From Candidatus Nitrotoga sp. LAW (GTDB lineage: Bacteria > Pseudomonadota > Gammaproteobacteria > Burkholderiales > Gallionellaceae), in NCBI GenBank assembly GCA_003402315.1, contig QFXI01000021.1, positions 62,001 to 126,000 on the forward strand: a stretch of DNA of 64,000 bases, written 5' to 3'. A program made the position numbers and the translations under genes. The notes under the pieces are model-generated. The model saw only the letters and a program-made list of their open reading frames with translations. It did no database searches and had not been told where the DNA came from. Below, one piece after another: positions 32,383 to 43,228 of this stretch; position 1 is the stretch's first letter, and every line of letters starts with the position of its first letter.

Positions 32383-35300
32383 ATGAATATAAAGCCTGTA
32401 TTATCCGATGAAGTTTGCAGAGCACTGGCCAGATTGGGACGTACTGAAGATATTAAATTTTCTCCAGATGGTCGACGTCTTGCCATCGCCGGATTTAATT
32501 GCAACAAGATTCTCATACTGGAAATAGATTTTGACTTTACTGATACTCATAAAAACTTGGTCATTAGCGATTTCGCGGAAATATCATCCCTTAGTTTGAA
32601 AAATCCGCATGGACTCGCTTTCTTGGATGACAAAACCTTGATAGTGGCGAATCGCAAAGGAGGAGCATCAGTACTGAGGCTGCCTCCACGTGGCGCGGTG
32701 GAAAAGATAGTTGAACTACCGGATCTAGGAGTAATCCCGAGCAATCTGTGGCTCTATTCGCCCGGATCTATATCTGCAATCTGTTTAAAAAATGGGCTGT
32801 ATGATGTTCTGATTTGTAATAATTATGCTCACTACGTTTCTCGTCATATCTTGGATGTGACTGAATCTTTAACAGTCAAACGTAACGAAATTTTGTTGGC
32901 CAAGGATCTGGACATTCCGGACGGGGTGTCATTTAGCAACGATGGTCGTTGGATTGCAGTAAGCAACCATGGAAAACACTGTGTCTTTTTGTATGAAAAT
33001 ACTCCAGAACTAACGCAAGATAGTGAACCATCAGGCATATTGCATGGTGTTTCTTTCCCTCATGGCGTGCGGTTTATAGCGGAAGACCGATTCATTCTGG
33101 TCGCAGATGCTGGTGCCCCCTTTGTGCATATCTACGAAAAGAATGGTAACTGCTGGGCAGGTAGATATAAACCAGCCAGTTCGTTTAAAGTAATGAGCGA
33201 TGAGGTTTTTAAACGTGGCCGAAAAAATGCTCAAGAGGGAGGTCCAAAAGGTATCGATGTGAATGAAGACATGAATACGCTCGTAACAACTAATGATTGT
33301 CAACCCTTAGCATTCTTTGATCTTCAAGAAGCGCTTAAAAGGAGGAGGGGGAGCGAAACTGGCCAGACATCGATCCCGCCGAGGCGCCTGCAAGCTTGTC
33401 CCTGCGGTAGCGGAAAGCGCTACAAACACTGTTGCGGGGAGGCTGATACTCTCTCGAAACCGGATGCTTCCCGCTCGTTCCATTCAATTATGCAATCTGC
33501 GCTAGCTGCACAACGCGCTAACGAGCTTGAGGGTGCAGAACGTCTATACCTGGAGGCGCTCGAGTTGAGGGGCGACGATCCCGATGCGCTGCATATGCTC
33601 GGGGTCGTTCTTTACTGCCGACACAGAGCTCGGGAAGCCTCAGGACTGATACGGCGCGCAGGCATGGCAACCCAATGGCAATTTCCAGGCATCCTCTTTA
33701 ATTACGGCTTGGCACTGGGCAGTAGAATGCTGGGCCGTGACACAGCAAGAGGTGCCAAGCTGCGGCAGCAATACGATCGCTGGCTTGCTACAAGGCCTTA
33801 TAGGTCGGGTTATGAACCCCTGGTGAGTATTGTTATTCCTTCCTACAACCATGCTTCGTACATCGAACGTTCTTTAGAATCGGTATATGCGCAAACCTAC
33901 CAGAATCTTGAGTTAATCATAATTGATGACGCCTCAAGCGATGGGTCGCCTGACATTATTAGAGAAAAGCTACGGGGTTGCCATCTTCCTCACCGATTTG
34001 TTGCTCGTGATACCAACTTGGGTGCCCATGCAACTTTAAACGAGGCCATAGCTCTAGCTCAGGGAGAATTCATTAATCCGCTTAATTCAGATGATCTTTT
34101 CGAACCCGGACGAATCGCTGAAATGATTGAGAAAGTCGCGCGAAGTGAATTTGAATGGGGGTTTTCAAAATGTATCTGCATTGATCCACACAATCAGATC
34201 GTTACTCCCCAAAAAAATAATCGCTCTTACATTCTTTCCCGGATAGAGGAGAATCTCTCCTCATCAGATACGATCGGTAGTGCCTTGCTGGGAGCGTTAA
34301 ATCCAACTATTTCGACCGGTAATCTCTTCTTTTCCAAATCGTTATATAAAAAACTGGGTGAATTTCGTGATTATCAATCGAATCACGATTGGGACTTCTG
34401 TCTGCGTGCTTTATGGTATGCCGAACCGCGCTTGGTATCGTCTAACTTGTATCGTTATCGGCTGCACGAAAATAATACTATCCAGAAGTCGCTCGAGCGG
34501 AATCGCGAAGAGTACGGCAGATTGTTCGCTGACTACCACGACAAAGCTATAACTTCTTTGCCAGACAATGAGTTCGCTCCGGCCAAGGCCACCGTTGGAT
34601 CAGCGTACCTGGCTAAAGTACTTGCCGCAGGCCAGATAAGTTTGCCTCAAAAAACCCTGATAGACCTAGATGATGAGCTTACGCGACAGGAGGATGATTC
34701 AATCCTCAAATCTGATATCGGTGTTGGAGAGGGTTTGAATCTTGTTGGCTATTTCAGGGGGGAGGCTGGTCTTGCCGAGAGTGTACGCACCATGGCGGCA
34801 ACCTGTTATGCCAAAGATATAAAAGTCAACATTCAGGATGCCGGCGTGATAATGGAGGGCAGGCAAAACAACCGAAGTATGGATCGCTTTCTTACCAGCG
34901 ATAATGATCAACGGACAACACTTTTTTACATGAACCCCGATCAGCTCGAATCCGTATGGCGACGATATTTCGAGCGGGGAGATCTCCGGGGGCGTCGAGT
35001 AATCAGCTACTGGCATTGGGAAATTGATAAGTTTCCAAGAAAATGGCAGCCTGCACTCGAGTTAGTCGATGAAATTTGGGTTGCAAGCGATTTCGTGGAA
35101 CAGCTCGTCAAACGTGTAACAGATAAACCCGTTGTCCGAATTCCTCACGCAATAGATGTAAAAATTTCGCGACCGTATTCGCGTACTGAATTTGCGCTCC
35201 CGGATAATCGTTTTCTTTTTCTATTCAATTTCGATTTTTATTCTTTCGCAGACAGAAAAAATCCTTGGGCTACGATTGAGGCTTTCAGGCGTGCTTTTCC

Positions 35301-35835
35301 GATTTCTGAAGACCGCGTAGGTCTAGTTATTAAATGCCACCATGGAGAGAGGCACTTAGAAAAATTTAACTTACTTCAAGAACTTGCTGAACAAGATTCC
35401 CGTATTACCATTCTTGATCGCCTTCTCTCCCGTGAAGAGATGTATGGGCTACAAAGTGTTTGTGATGCCTATGTTTCGCTGCATCGTTCCGAAGGGTTCG
35501 GCTTGGGAATGGCAGAATGCATGGCCTTGGGCAAGCCGGTTATAGGTACGGGCTACTCGGGTAATCTAGAATTCATGGATAGCGAAAACAGCTGTCTCGT
35601 CAATTACACCCTGATACCTGTAAAACCAGGCCAATTCATTTATTACGAGCCTGGCTGGATGTGGGCTGATCCAGACGTGGGCCATGCGGCGGAGTATATG
35701 TTTCGCTTGTTCGAGGACCTGGACTATCGCCAACGTATTTCAGCTCGCGCGGCAGCCGATATGGCAGCTCGATATAATCACCAAATAGTCGGAAAAATCA
35801 TCAAGGATCGACTAGATCATTTAAATAAACGGTGA
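32383..35835 (+). CDS. Multidomain protein: beta-propeller, SEC-C zinc motif, TPR-like region, GT2 glycosyltransferase, GT4-like glycosyltransferase
   Basis: SPDGRRLAIAGF/PHGLAFLDDKTLIVANR propeller blades; LQACPCGSGKRYKHCCG; TPR-like AERLYLEALELRGDDPDALHMLGVVLY; VSIVIPSYNHASYIERSLESVYAQTYQNLELIIIDDASSDGS; YVSLHRSEGFGLGMAECMALGKPVIGTGYSGNLEFM. Confidence 0.9.
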   Translation: MNIKPVLSDEVCRALARLGRTEDIKFSPDGRRLAIAGFNCNKILILEIDFDFTDTHKNLVISDFAEISSLSLKNPHGLAFLDDKTLIVANRKGGASVLRLPPRGAVEKIVELPDLGVIPSNLWLYSPGSISAICLKNGLYDVLICNNYAHYVSRHILDVTESLTVKRNEILLAKDLDIPDGVSFSNDGRWIAVSNHGKHCVFLYENTPELTQDSEPSGILHGVSFPHGVRFIAEDRFILVADAGAPFVHIYEKNGNCWAGRYKPASSFKVMSDEVFKRGRKNAQEGGPKGIDVNEDMNTLVTTNDCQPLAFFDLQEALKRRRGSETGQTSIPPRRLQACPCGSGKRYKHCCGEADTLSKPDASRSFHSIMQSALAAQRANELEGAERLYLEALELRGDDPDALHMLGVVLYCRHRAREASGLIRRAGMATQWQFPGILFNYGLALGSRMLGRDTARGAKLRQQYDRWLATRPYRSGYEPLVSIVIPSYNHASYIERSLESVYAQTYQNLELIIIDDASSDGSPDIIREKLRGCHLPHRFVARDTNLGAHATLNEAIALAQGEFINPLNSDDLFEPGRIAEMIEKVARSEFEWGFSKCICIDPHNQIVTPQKNNRSYILSRIEENLSSSDTIGSALLGALNPTISTGNLFFSKSLYKKLGEFRDYQSNHDWDFCLRALWYAEPRLVSSNLYRYRLHENNTIQKSLERNREEYGRLFADYHDKAITSLPDNEFAPAKATVGSAYLAKVLAAGQISLPQKTLIDLDDELTRQEDDSILKSDIGVGEGLNLVGYFRGEAGLAESVRTMAATCYAKDIKVNIQDAGVIMEGRQNNRSMDRFLTSDNDQRTTLFYMNPDQLESVWRRYFERGDLRGRRVISYWHWEIDKFPRKWQPALELVDEIWVASDFVEQLVKRVTDKPVVRIPHAIDVKISRPYSRTEFALPDNRFLFLFNFDFYSFADRKNPWATIEAFRRAFPISEDRVGLVIKCHHGERHLEKFNLLQELAEQDSRITILDRLLSREEMYGLQSVCDAYVSLHRSEGFGLGMAECMALGKPVIGTGYSGNLEFMDSENSCLVNYTLIPVKPGQFIYYEPGWMWADPDVGHAAEYMFRLFEDLDYRQRISARAAADMAARYNHQIVGKIIKDRLDHLNKR

Positions 35836-35943
35836 CAAACTTGAAAATCAGGGAAGGCATCGTTAAACTGCGCGACCTTCTTTTAAGACTTAGAGGGCAG
35901 AGTCCTACCAAGCTTAGCAACAGACTCTAAAAGACTCAAAAAT

Positions 35944-36780
35944 ATGGCACACGCAGAACCAGCATTCAAACTCAAAATTGCCAATCTCTCTTTATTTGTG
36001 CTCTATGTCAATACAACCGACATGGCTCAACTAAAAAACCAATTGGATACGCGTGTTAATAAAACGCATAATTTTTTCTCCAATACACCTGTGGCTCTCG
36101 ATCTCTCTGCTATCGCGAACAGCAACATTTCGCTAGACTTTGCTGATCTTATTTCATTCATGCTGAATCATGGCATGCATGCTACTGGTGTTATCGGAGG
36201 ATCCACTGAACAGCGCGAAGCCGCCGTACAATCAGGCTTGGGACTCTTTCCTGACACAATTGTCAAACCCGCAATAAAGACGGCGCCGGTTCCCACGACA
36301 GCCCCAAGCATTACTCCTAATGCAGAAAAAACCAATCAACCAGAACTGCCCGAATTTGGATTGACGATAGATACCAATAACAGCAACGTCCTTGACTCAG
36401 ATACCCAACGTCAAAATCCCGTTTCCCAAGTACTGCCAACTTTCCGTCCAACCATGATAATCAACAAACCGGTCCGCACTGGCCAGAGAATCTATGCCGA
36501 AGGTAGCAATTTGGTTGTACTGGGCGTTGTTAATGCAGGTGCTGAACTGATTGCTGACGGAGATATCCACATTTACGCCCCGCTGCGCGGCCGTGCAATC
36601 GCGGGGGCTCAAGGCAACGAGAATGCGCGTATTTTCGTACATAGCCTGGAAGCAGAATTGATTTCCGTTGCTGGCTGCTTTAAGGTATTCGAGAACGGCA
36701 TTCCCGAAAATTTACGCGGCAAACCCGTTCAAGTGCATCTGAATGGCTCTGATTTGATTATCCAGCCCTTGCTTAGCTAA
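35944..36780 (+). CDS. minC: Septum site-determining protein MinC
   Basis: C-terminal RTGQRIYAEGSNLVVLGVVNAGAELIADGDIHIYAPLRGRAIAGAQGNENARIFVHSLEAELISVAG; upstream of minD. Confidence 0.97.
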   Translation: MAHAEPAFKLKIANLSLFVLYVNTTDMAQLKNQLDTRVNKTHNFFSNTPVALDLSAIANSNISLDFADLISFMLNHGMHATGVIGGSTEQREAAVQSGLGLFPDTIVKPAIKTAPVPTTAPSITPNAEKTNQPELPEFGLTIDTNNSNVLDSDTQRQNPVSQVLPTFRPTMIINKPVRTGQRIYAEGSNLVVLGVVNAGAELIADGDIHIYAPLRGRAIAGAQGNENARIFVHSLEAELISVAGCFKVFENGIPENLRGKPVQVHLNGSDLIIQPLLS

Positions 36781-36844
36781 AGGAATTTTTTAGCATCCCC
36801 ATTTACGGGTAAAATGTATCTAAATCTTGTTCAGGAATATAAAC

Positions 36845-37660
36845 GTGTCTAAAGTTATTGTAGTTACTTCAGGGAAAGGTGGTGTAGGTAAAACCACAAC
36901 CAGTGCCAGCTTCTCCAGCGGTCTCGCCCTACGGGGAAACAAAACGGTTGTCATCGACTTCGATGTAGGTTTGCGCAACCTGGACCTCATCATGGGCTGC
37001 GAGCGGCGTGTGGTGTATGACATTATCAACGTCATCAACGGCGAGGTAACCCTTAAACAGGCACTCATCAAAGATAAGAACTGTGACAACCTGTATATTC
37101 TTCCCGCATCCCAAACCCGGGACAAAGATGCGCTCAACCTGGAAGGCGTTGAACGCATACTGAACGAACTAAAGGAAAGTTTTGACTGTATCGTATGTGA
37201 CTCCCCGGCAGGCATCGAATCAGGCGCATTCACCGCAATGTATTTTGCAGATGAGGCTTTGGTAGTAACTAACCCGGAGGTGTCGTCAGTGCGGGATTCG
37301 GACCGCATTCTCGGGATTCTCGCAGCCAAATCCAAACGCGCTGTGGATGGCCTCGATCCAGTGAAAGAACACTTACTGATTACCCGTTACGATCCCAAGC
37401 GGGTAGAGGCTGGCGAAATGTTGTCGGTTACTGACATCCAGGAAATCTTGCGCATCCCCTTGATCGGCGTGATTCCAGAATCGGAATCAGTACTCCAAGC
37501 CTCTAATGCTGGCACCCCAGCTATCCATTTGGATAAGAGCGACGTGGCTGAAGCCTACCGGGACGTGGTGGGACGCTTTATGGGTGACGAAAGACTACCC
37601 ATGCGTTTTGTTACCGTAGAGAAAAAGAGCTTTTTAAAACGACTGCTGGGGGGCCGCTGA
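36845..37660 (+). CDS. minD: Septum site-determining protein MinD
   Basis: [32 protein letters not shown] start at 36845 preferred over the ORF-track start. Confidence 0.98.
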   Translation: MSKVIVVTSGKGGVGKTTTSASFSSGLALRGNKTVVIDFDVGLRNLDLIMGCERRVVYDIINVINGEVTLKQALIKDKNCDNLYILPASQTRDKDALNLEGVERILNELKESFDCIVCDSPAGIESGAFTAMYFADEALVVTNPEVSSVRDSDRILGILAAKSKRAVDGLDPVKEHLLITRYDPKRVEAGEMLSVTDIQEILRIPLIGVIPESESVLQASNAGTPAIHLDKSDVAEAYRDVVGRFMGDERLPMRFVTVEKKSFLKRLLGGR

Positions 37661-37661
37661 G

Positions 37662-37946
37662 ATGTCCATGATCGCTGGCTTAATCAGCTACCTGCGTGGT
37701 AACGAAAAAAAAACCGCCATCGTCGCTAAAGAACGTCTACAGATTATTCTGGCCCACGAACGTGCTGGAAGAAATGCGCCCACTCCAGATTATTTACCTG
37801 CACTTCAAGAAGAACTTATGGTTGTGATTGCCAAATACATTCATATAGACCGCGAATCTATCAATGTTCAATTAGAGAAGCATGGCGAATATGACGTACT
37901 TGAGCTTAACATTACATTGCCGGACAAGATGCGCCTCAACCGATGA
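37662..37946 (+). CDS. minE: Cell division topological specificity factor MinE
   Basis: [38 protein letters not shown]; follows minD. Confidence 0.97.
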   Translation: MSMIAGLISYLRGNEKKTAIVAKERLQIILAHERAGRNAPTPDYLPALQEELMVVIAKYIHIDRESINVQLEKHGEYDVLELNITLPDKMRLNR

Positions 37947-38038
37947 ATGCTCTCCTGATTTTTCACTGAAAACAAAAATCAAAACAATAGCTATTTAACT
38001 GCCACATCCCGGGTGACCCTATTCCGGGCTTTCAAGCA

Positions 38039-39964
38039 CTACGCAAAAAAATCCACCGCCTCACTTAAATCCCGCGTACGTTTGAATGGCGGTAAGCTCT
38101 GCCATATGCGCTTGCCGTAGGATTTTGCTATCAAACGCGGATCGCAGATCATCAATACGCCACGATCGGTCTCATCTCGGATCAAGCGTCCTGCACCTTG
38201 CTTAAGATTAATGACCGTGCGGGGCAACTGATATTCCATAAAGGCGTTACGTCCCTGGCTGGTGATCTGTGCAAGGCGCGCCGCCAGCACTGGGTCATCC
38301 GGCGGAGCGAACGGCAGTTTATCTATTACCACTAACGAAAGCGCTTCGCCGCGTACATCCACGCCTTCCCAAAACGATTGGCTGCCCAATAGTATGGCAT
38401 TGCCGTGCTCGCGAAAACGATCCAATAACTCGTTACGCGAACCTTCGCCTTGTAACATCAACGGATAATCAAGATTTTTGCGCTCGAACTCAGCCGTTAA
38501 AATCTCATGTGCGCGTTGCATAGCGCGCAGGCTGGTAAACAGCAAAAATGCCCGTCCCTTGCTGGCCTCGATCAACGGCAGAGCCGCCAGCACCACCGCT
38601 TCGGTATAACCAGGATTGTTCGGGTCGAGCATATTTTGTGGCACATATAACAACGCCTGCTCTGGGTAATTAAAAGGGCTATCCCAGCAAGCAGTTTGAG
38701 CCTCAAGCAACCCCATTTCGGATTGATAATGCGAAAAATCCTGCTTCACTGTGATCGTGGCTGACGTGAAAATCCATGCACGCGGGTGACCATTAATTTG
38801 CTTGGAAAATATTTCTGCGATGGACAGCGGCGTAGTGTTGAGCTGCACGGATTGGTGAAATATTTCCAGCCAGCGCACCCTATCCACCTGCTCTTTGTCC
38901 TGCCATTGTGAAATTTTTTGTGCCATCACCTGCCCCCGTTGCCAGCAATTCTCAAGCCCCTCGCTGCGCTCCGCTTGCTTCTCCAGCAGATTGTTAACCT
39001 GCTTGAGTTTATCGATCAGCATGGCCATGGCATCTGTCCAGCTGGATAAATCTTCAATGGCAATGGCAGTCATGCGCCCTTCCCTCTGTTTAAACACCAG
39101 GCGCAAATCACGTGCGGCTTTGTCTAACGAGTCGGTGGCGGTAGGTAGCGCGGCAAAGTCTTTAGCCGAAATTGCCGCCTCCAAACGCACATCTCGTGCC
39201 AGTTCGATGATTTGTGAAGTCGAAATACTCTCGCCAAAAAACAAGCTGGCGGTCTCAGGCAATTGGTGTGCTTCGTCAAAAATAACCGTGTTGCAGGCTG
39301 GCAACAGTTCCGCCACACCTTCGTCGCGCAGCATCAAATCGGCGAAAAACAAATGATGGTTCACCACCACCACATCGGCTCGCATCGCCTCCTTGCGCGC
39401 CTTAAGTACAAAGCAATCCTTATGATGTGGGCACTCCTGCCCCAGGCAGTTATCTCGTGTTGAAGTCACCTGCATCCAGATAAGTGCATTTTCTGGCACA
39501 TCGCTTACGCCACCTTTGTCGCCAGACTGGGTAATTTTCGCGTACTTCACAATCTTGGCTAGATGGCGCGCATCCTCACGCGTGGTAAAGCGGCCATCAG
39601 ACTGCGTGCGCTCGAGGTGATAATGGCACAGGTAATTGGAACGGCCCTTGAGCAATGCTATTGAAATCGGTACTTTGAGCGCGTCACGCACCGTGGGCAA
39701 ATCGCGTTGAAACAATTGGTCTTGCAAATTTTTCGTGCCGGTGGAAATAATCACCTTGCCGCCTGCAAGTAGAGACGGAACGAGATAAGCAAAAGTTTTA
39801 CCTGTTCCTGTGCCTGCCTCTGCAATAAGCTGTCCATTGGCGGTAATTGCCTGTGCGATGGCTTGCGCCATTTCCACCTGCTGCGGACGCGCACGAAAAT
39901 TAGGAATATGCTCGGCCAGCGCACCATTAGGCGAAAACAGAAATGCGATTTTTTTATCTATCAT
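38039..39964 (-). CDS. DinG/YoaA-type ATP-dependent DNA helicase (XPD-like, Fe-S)
   Basis: LIAEAGTGTGKTFAYLVPSLL, Cys cluster CLGQECPHHKDC, VIFDEAHQLPETA, QGAGRLIRDETDRGVL; start at MIDKKIAFLF. Confidence 0.93.
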   Translation of the reverse strand: MIDKKIAFLFSPNGALAEHIPNFRARPQQVEMAQAIAQAITANGQLIAEAGTGTGKTFAYLVPSLLAGGKVIISTGTKNLQDQLFQRDLPTVRDALKVPISIALLKGRSNYLCHYHLERTQSDGRFTTREDARHLAKIVKYAKITQSGDKGGVSDVPENALIWMQVTSTRDNCLGQECPHHKDCFVLKARKEAMRADVVVVNHHLFFADLMLRDEGVAELLPACNTVIFDEAHQLPETASLFFGESISTSQIIELARDVRLEAAISAKDFAALPTATDSLDKAARDLRLVFKQREGRMTAIAIEDLSSWTDAMAMLIDKLKQVNNLLEKQAERSEGLENCWQRGQVMAQKISQWQDKEQVDRVRWLEIFHQSVQLNTTPLSIAEIFSKQINGHPRAWIFTSATITVKQDFSHYQSEMGLLEAQTACWDSPFNYPEQALLYVPQNMLDPNNPGYTEAVVLAALPLIEASKGRAFLLFTSLRAMQRAHEILTAEFERKNLDYPLMLQGEGSRNELLDRFREHGNAILLGSQSFWEGVDVRGEALSLVVIDKLPFAPPDDPVLAARLAQITSQGRNAFMEYQLPRTVINLKQGAGRLIRDETDRGVLMICDPRLIAKSYGKRIWQSLPPFKRTRDLSEAVDFFA

Positions 39965-40271
39965 TGTTAAAACAGTAGTCCAACGAATCAAGCAGCGAAT
40001 TGATTTACATGGTATCACTGCATGAAAGCAACGGGTGACAGATCACCCTAGGTAGGCCTGTTTTCGTTACCGGTTATGGATAAATCAAATGTCCCCGGTG
40101 ATTTCCTGTAGTTCGATTCCGGGAACTGTAGTGCCGATGCGGTTTGTACCAGAACCCGTTATCCCCTTAAACGGCTATGACCAATAATTGAAAAGGTACG
40201 GAACTTCTTCCGCTTTTGCCACTCAGACCTGCTACAATCTGCCAAGTTTTGTAGCAGATCATATCGAAACC

Positions 40272-40640
40272 GGGGGCGACTTGGCTTCGACGTGGGTTGC
40301 AAAGCAGTGTAGGGCATACCGAGGACCCGCAACCTCGTAAATCAGCTGGAAAACCAATAGTCGCAAACGACGAAAAGTACGCTTTAGCCGCGTAAGCGGT
40401 TAGACCTCACACCCTGCTGTCCGTGGAGGGGCTCAAGGCCGCAAGGCCGCGATGAGTGAGGTCATTTACACGGAATCGTGTCATGCAGGGTTACTTTGTA
40501 TGGCATTAAATTTAGGTAACTCGTTCGGTAGCAGCCTGTCGGTTGGCGTCTAACGGATAAAATTAAAGAACTTGACTAAGTATGTAGAACTGCCTGTAGA
40601 GTGCTTGCGGACGCGGGTTCAATTCCCGCCGCCTCCACCA
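40272..40640 (+). ncRNA. ssrA: tmRNA
   Basis: 5' GGGGGCGACTTGGCTTCGACGTGGG...; tag ORF GCAAACGACGAAAAGTACGCTTTAGCCGCGTAA (ANDEKYALAA*) at 40363-40395; 3' GGGTTCAATTCCCGCCGCCTCCACCA. Confidence 0.98.
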
Positions 40641-40714
40641 ATTTAGTGTTTTAAGCCGTCCAAAGAAGTCCATCAAACCCGCACAGTCACAAGCTCTGCG
40701 GGTTTTTTCTTGCC
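40627..40714. repeat. Left attachment-site repeat (ssrA 3' end plus terminator)
   Basis: CGCCGCCTCCACCAATTTAGTGTTTTAAGCCGTCCAAAGAAGTCCATC...CCCGC..GCGGGTTTTTTCTTGCC, imperfectly repeated at 51998-52074. Confidence 0.8.
40678..40708 (+). terminator. tmRNA terminator
   Basis: CCCGCA...TGCGGGTTTTTT. Confidence 0.85.
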
Positions 40715-40755
40715 CAGTCCAATCTAAAGCCATCTATTGACATCAAGGGCCAACT

Positions 40756-40804
40756 GGGGGCAACATTGGGGAACGCTGACTAATAACCGAGAGGTGTTGC
40801 CCCC
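40756..40804. promoter_or_regulatory. Candidate integrase arm-type sites (GGGGCAAC family), left end of island 1
   Basis: GGGGGCAAC at 40756, related GGGGAAC at 40768, inverted GTTGCCCCC at about 40796, all just upstream of int. Confidence 0.55.
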
Positions 40805-42016
40805 ATGTCTCTGACCGATACCGCTGTAAAGAACGTAAAGCCCGGCGACAAGACCGCCCGCCTGTTTGATGGTGGTGGCTTGTATCTGGAAGTTGCCCCT
40901 GCTGGTGGCAAGTGGTGGCGGCTCAAGTATCGTTACGACGGCAAGGAAAAACGGCTATCCCTTGGCGTTTATCCTGACGTGAGCCTGAAAGATGCCAGGC
41001 AACGCCGCAGTGATGCGCGCAAACTGCTGTCCGATGGAGTAGACCCCAGCGAAAACCGCAAGGCCGTAAAAGCCGCGAAGACCGAGCGGGGAGCTAACAG
41101 CTTTGAAGTAATTGCGCGTGAATGGTTTGCGAAGAATTCCGCCAGTTGGTCAGAGAATCACGGTAGCCGAATTATCCGGCGGCTGGAGCGCGATATTTTC
41201 CCATGGATAGGCGGTAGACCGGTGGCAGAGATAAAAGCACAGGAATTACTGGCAACCCTGCGCAGGGTCGAAGAACGCGGCGCAATGGAAACCGCACACC
41301 GTGCGCACCAGAATTGCGGCCAAGTATTCCGCTATGCCATCGCAACCGGGCGCGCTCAGCGAGACCCTTCTCCTGACCTTAGGGGCGCATTACCCCCGGT
41401 GAAACAATCGCACCACGCCGCCATTACTGACCCCAAGGTCGTAGGCGACCTGCTGCGCGCCATGGATGGCTATCGAGGTACTTTCGTTACCAAGTGCGCC
41501 CTGCGCCTTGCCCCGCTGGTATTCGTGCGCCCCGGCGAACTGCGCAAGGCAGAGTGGACGGAAATTGACTTAGACAAGGCGGAGTGGAACATCCCCGCCG
41601 CGCGGATGAAGATGCGCGAACCCCACCTTGTTCCCCTTTCCAGCCAAGCGGTGGAAATTCTGCGGGAGCTTCACGCACTGACAGGTGACGGGCGCTATGT
41701 GTTTCCGGGGGCGCGCAGCAATGGCAGGCCGATGAGTGATAATGCAGTACTGGCGGCTCTGCGGCGCATGGGCTTTGCCAAGGATGAAATGACCGGCCAC
41801 GGTTTCCGTGCAATGGCACGTACCATCCTTGACGAAGTGCTGGGGGTGCGTCCGGACTTCATCGAACACCAGCTTGCTCATGCCGTGCGCGACCCGAACG
41901 GGCGCGCATACAACCGTACTGCGCACCTTGCCGAGCGCCGGAAGATGATGCAGCTATGGAGTGACTATCTCGACAAGCTGCAATCGGGTGCAGAAATAAT
42001 ACCGCTGCGCGCATAA
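40805..42016 (+). CDS. int: Tyrosine-type site-specific integrase (P4 integrase family)
   Basis: MSLTDTAVKNVKPGDKTARLFDGGGLYLEVAPAGGKWWRLKYRYDGKEKRLSLGVYPDVSLKDAR; catalytic region GHGFRAMARTILDE; directly downstream of ssrA. Confidence 0.97.
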   Translation: MSLTDTAVKNVKPGDKTARLFDGGGLYLEVAPAGGKWWRLKYRYDGKEKRLSLGVYPDVSLKDARQRRSDARKLLSDGVDPSENRKAVKAAKTERGANSFEVIAREWFAKNSASWSENHGSRIIRRLERDIFPWIGGRPVAEIKAQELLATLRRVEERGAMETAHRAHQNCGQVFRYAIATGRAQRDPSPDLRGALPPVKQSHHAAITDPKVVGDLLRAMDGYRGTFVTKCALRLAPLVFVRPGELRKAEWTEIDLDKAEWNIPAARMKMREPHLVPLSSQAVEILRELHALTGDGRYVFPGARSNGRPMSDNAVLAALRRMGFAKDEMTGHGFRAMARTILDEVLGVRPDFIEHQLAHAVRDPNGRAYNRTAHLAERRKMMQLWSDYLDKLQSGAEIIPLRA

Positions 42017-42108
42017 TTCGAGTTATCCACGCCTAGCCCGAGGGGCGAAAACGGACACCCTTATCCGCTGGCGTGGGTTCTATTTGAAGGGGTGAAAAGG
42101 GCCGCTGT

Positions 42109-43167
42109 ATGAGTGGGAATACAAGAACAATTACGAAAGAAGAACTAATTAAAGCCAAGGCCGAACATTTCTTAAACGCCCAGCGACTTGCCATAGAGCA
42201 CCCTAAAGTTTTTGCGAAGATGTTTTTTGAAGCTTTAATAAAAAAGGGAGATATGTCTCTAAACCCTTTTGCATTTTTATTTGCAATATATGTTGACAGT
42301 AATGGCGAAGAACGTGATAGCGGCAAAAAGCTTTGGGGGGATTTGGCTGGCATCGTTCTTAATAAAATAGATGGCATTGAGGTTGTAAGGAAGGAGTATG
42401 TGCCTTTAACACAAATAATAGAGGAAGATTTCCGTTTGGATGCCGGCTTTTATTCATTAACTATTACTCAGCCTCCAAATCTTGAGCAAATGAAACGTCG
42501 AATTCTTAGTGAATTAGAGGAGCGCTTAGCAATTTCTGTGCTTTGTCCCTGCTGGCTGATCAATCAAGGAGTGCCGATATACAAGCAGAATGATTTAGAA
42601 GAGTTTTCAAAAGTTCCAGATTTTGACAATGATTTTATATATTTATTTATGAAAGGAAATTATTCCGAGGGCGGTCCCACCGGCCAATATCCAGAGTGGG
42701 CAAAAAAATATTTTTTCAAAAATGAACACCTAGTTGCCCATAGACGGCTTTTTGACGGTTTTGATGGCGATGAAGAAAGTCTGTTATTGAGGCGAAGAGC
42801 TTTCAGAACACATATTGGTGAAAGCGATGTGACAGATGGTAAACAAAAGGACGAGCAAGAAAAGCTTGTTCAAGCCTATCGGTCCAATTCCAAGTTAACT
42901 GTACAGCCTGAGTTTAATCAGCGAAAAAATTTTGATGCACCGTCAACCAGATGGCGCAAGGCTTTTGAGTATGAATCTGAAGGATTGGACGCTCTGTATG
43001 ACCTAATTGAACGCCATTATTTTGACGCTGACGGCAATCCTGTTTATGAGCCGGCACAATGGCCGCTCAAGAAAAATCTGGTGTCTGATTGGCTGTCAGG
43101 CCGTACATTAGAGGAAGCCGACACCATCATCACCAGCAGTAATAGAAAGGGCAAAGCAATGAAATAA
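42109..43167 (+). CDS. Hypothetical protein (orphan island gene)
   Basis: 352-aa ORF, low in GC relative to int, no motif recognised. Confidence 0.75.
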   Translation: MSGNTRTITKEELIKAKAEHFLNAQRLAIEHPKVFAKMFFEALIKKGDMSLNPFAFLFAIYVDSNGEERDSGKKLWGDLAGIVLNKIDGIEVVRKEYVPLTQIIEEDFRLDAGFYSLTITQPPNLEQMKRRILSELEERLAISVLCPCWLINQGVPIYKQNDLEEFSKVPDFDNDFIYLFMKGNYSEGGPTGQYPEWAKKYFFKNEHLVAHRRLFDGFDGDEESLLLRRRAFRTHIGESDVTDGKQKDEQEKLVQAYRSNSKLTVQPEFNQRKNFDAPSTRWRKAFEYESEGLDALYDLIERHYFDADGNPVYEPAQWPLKKNLVSDWLSGRTLEEADTIITSSNRKGKAMK

Positions 43168-43228
43168 TCTGCCAACCATGTAACCAGCACCAGCATTGGC
43201 ATCCCGCATTTTTATACCCCCCTTTACT

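Noticed and set aside
35836-35943. Possible small RNA or leader between the glycosyltransferase and minC
   Set aside because: No convincing terminator or promoter structure seen.
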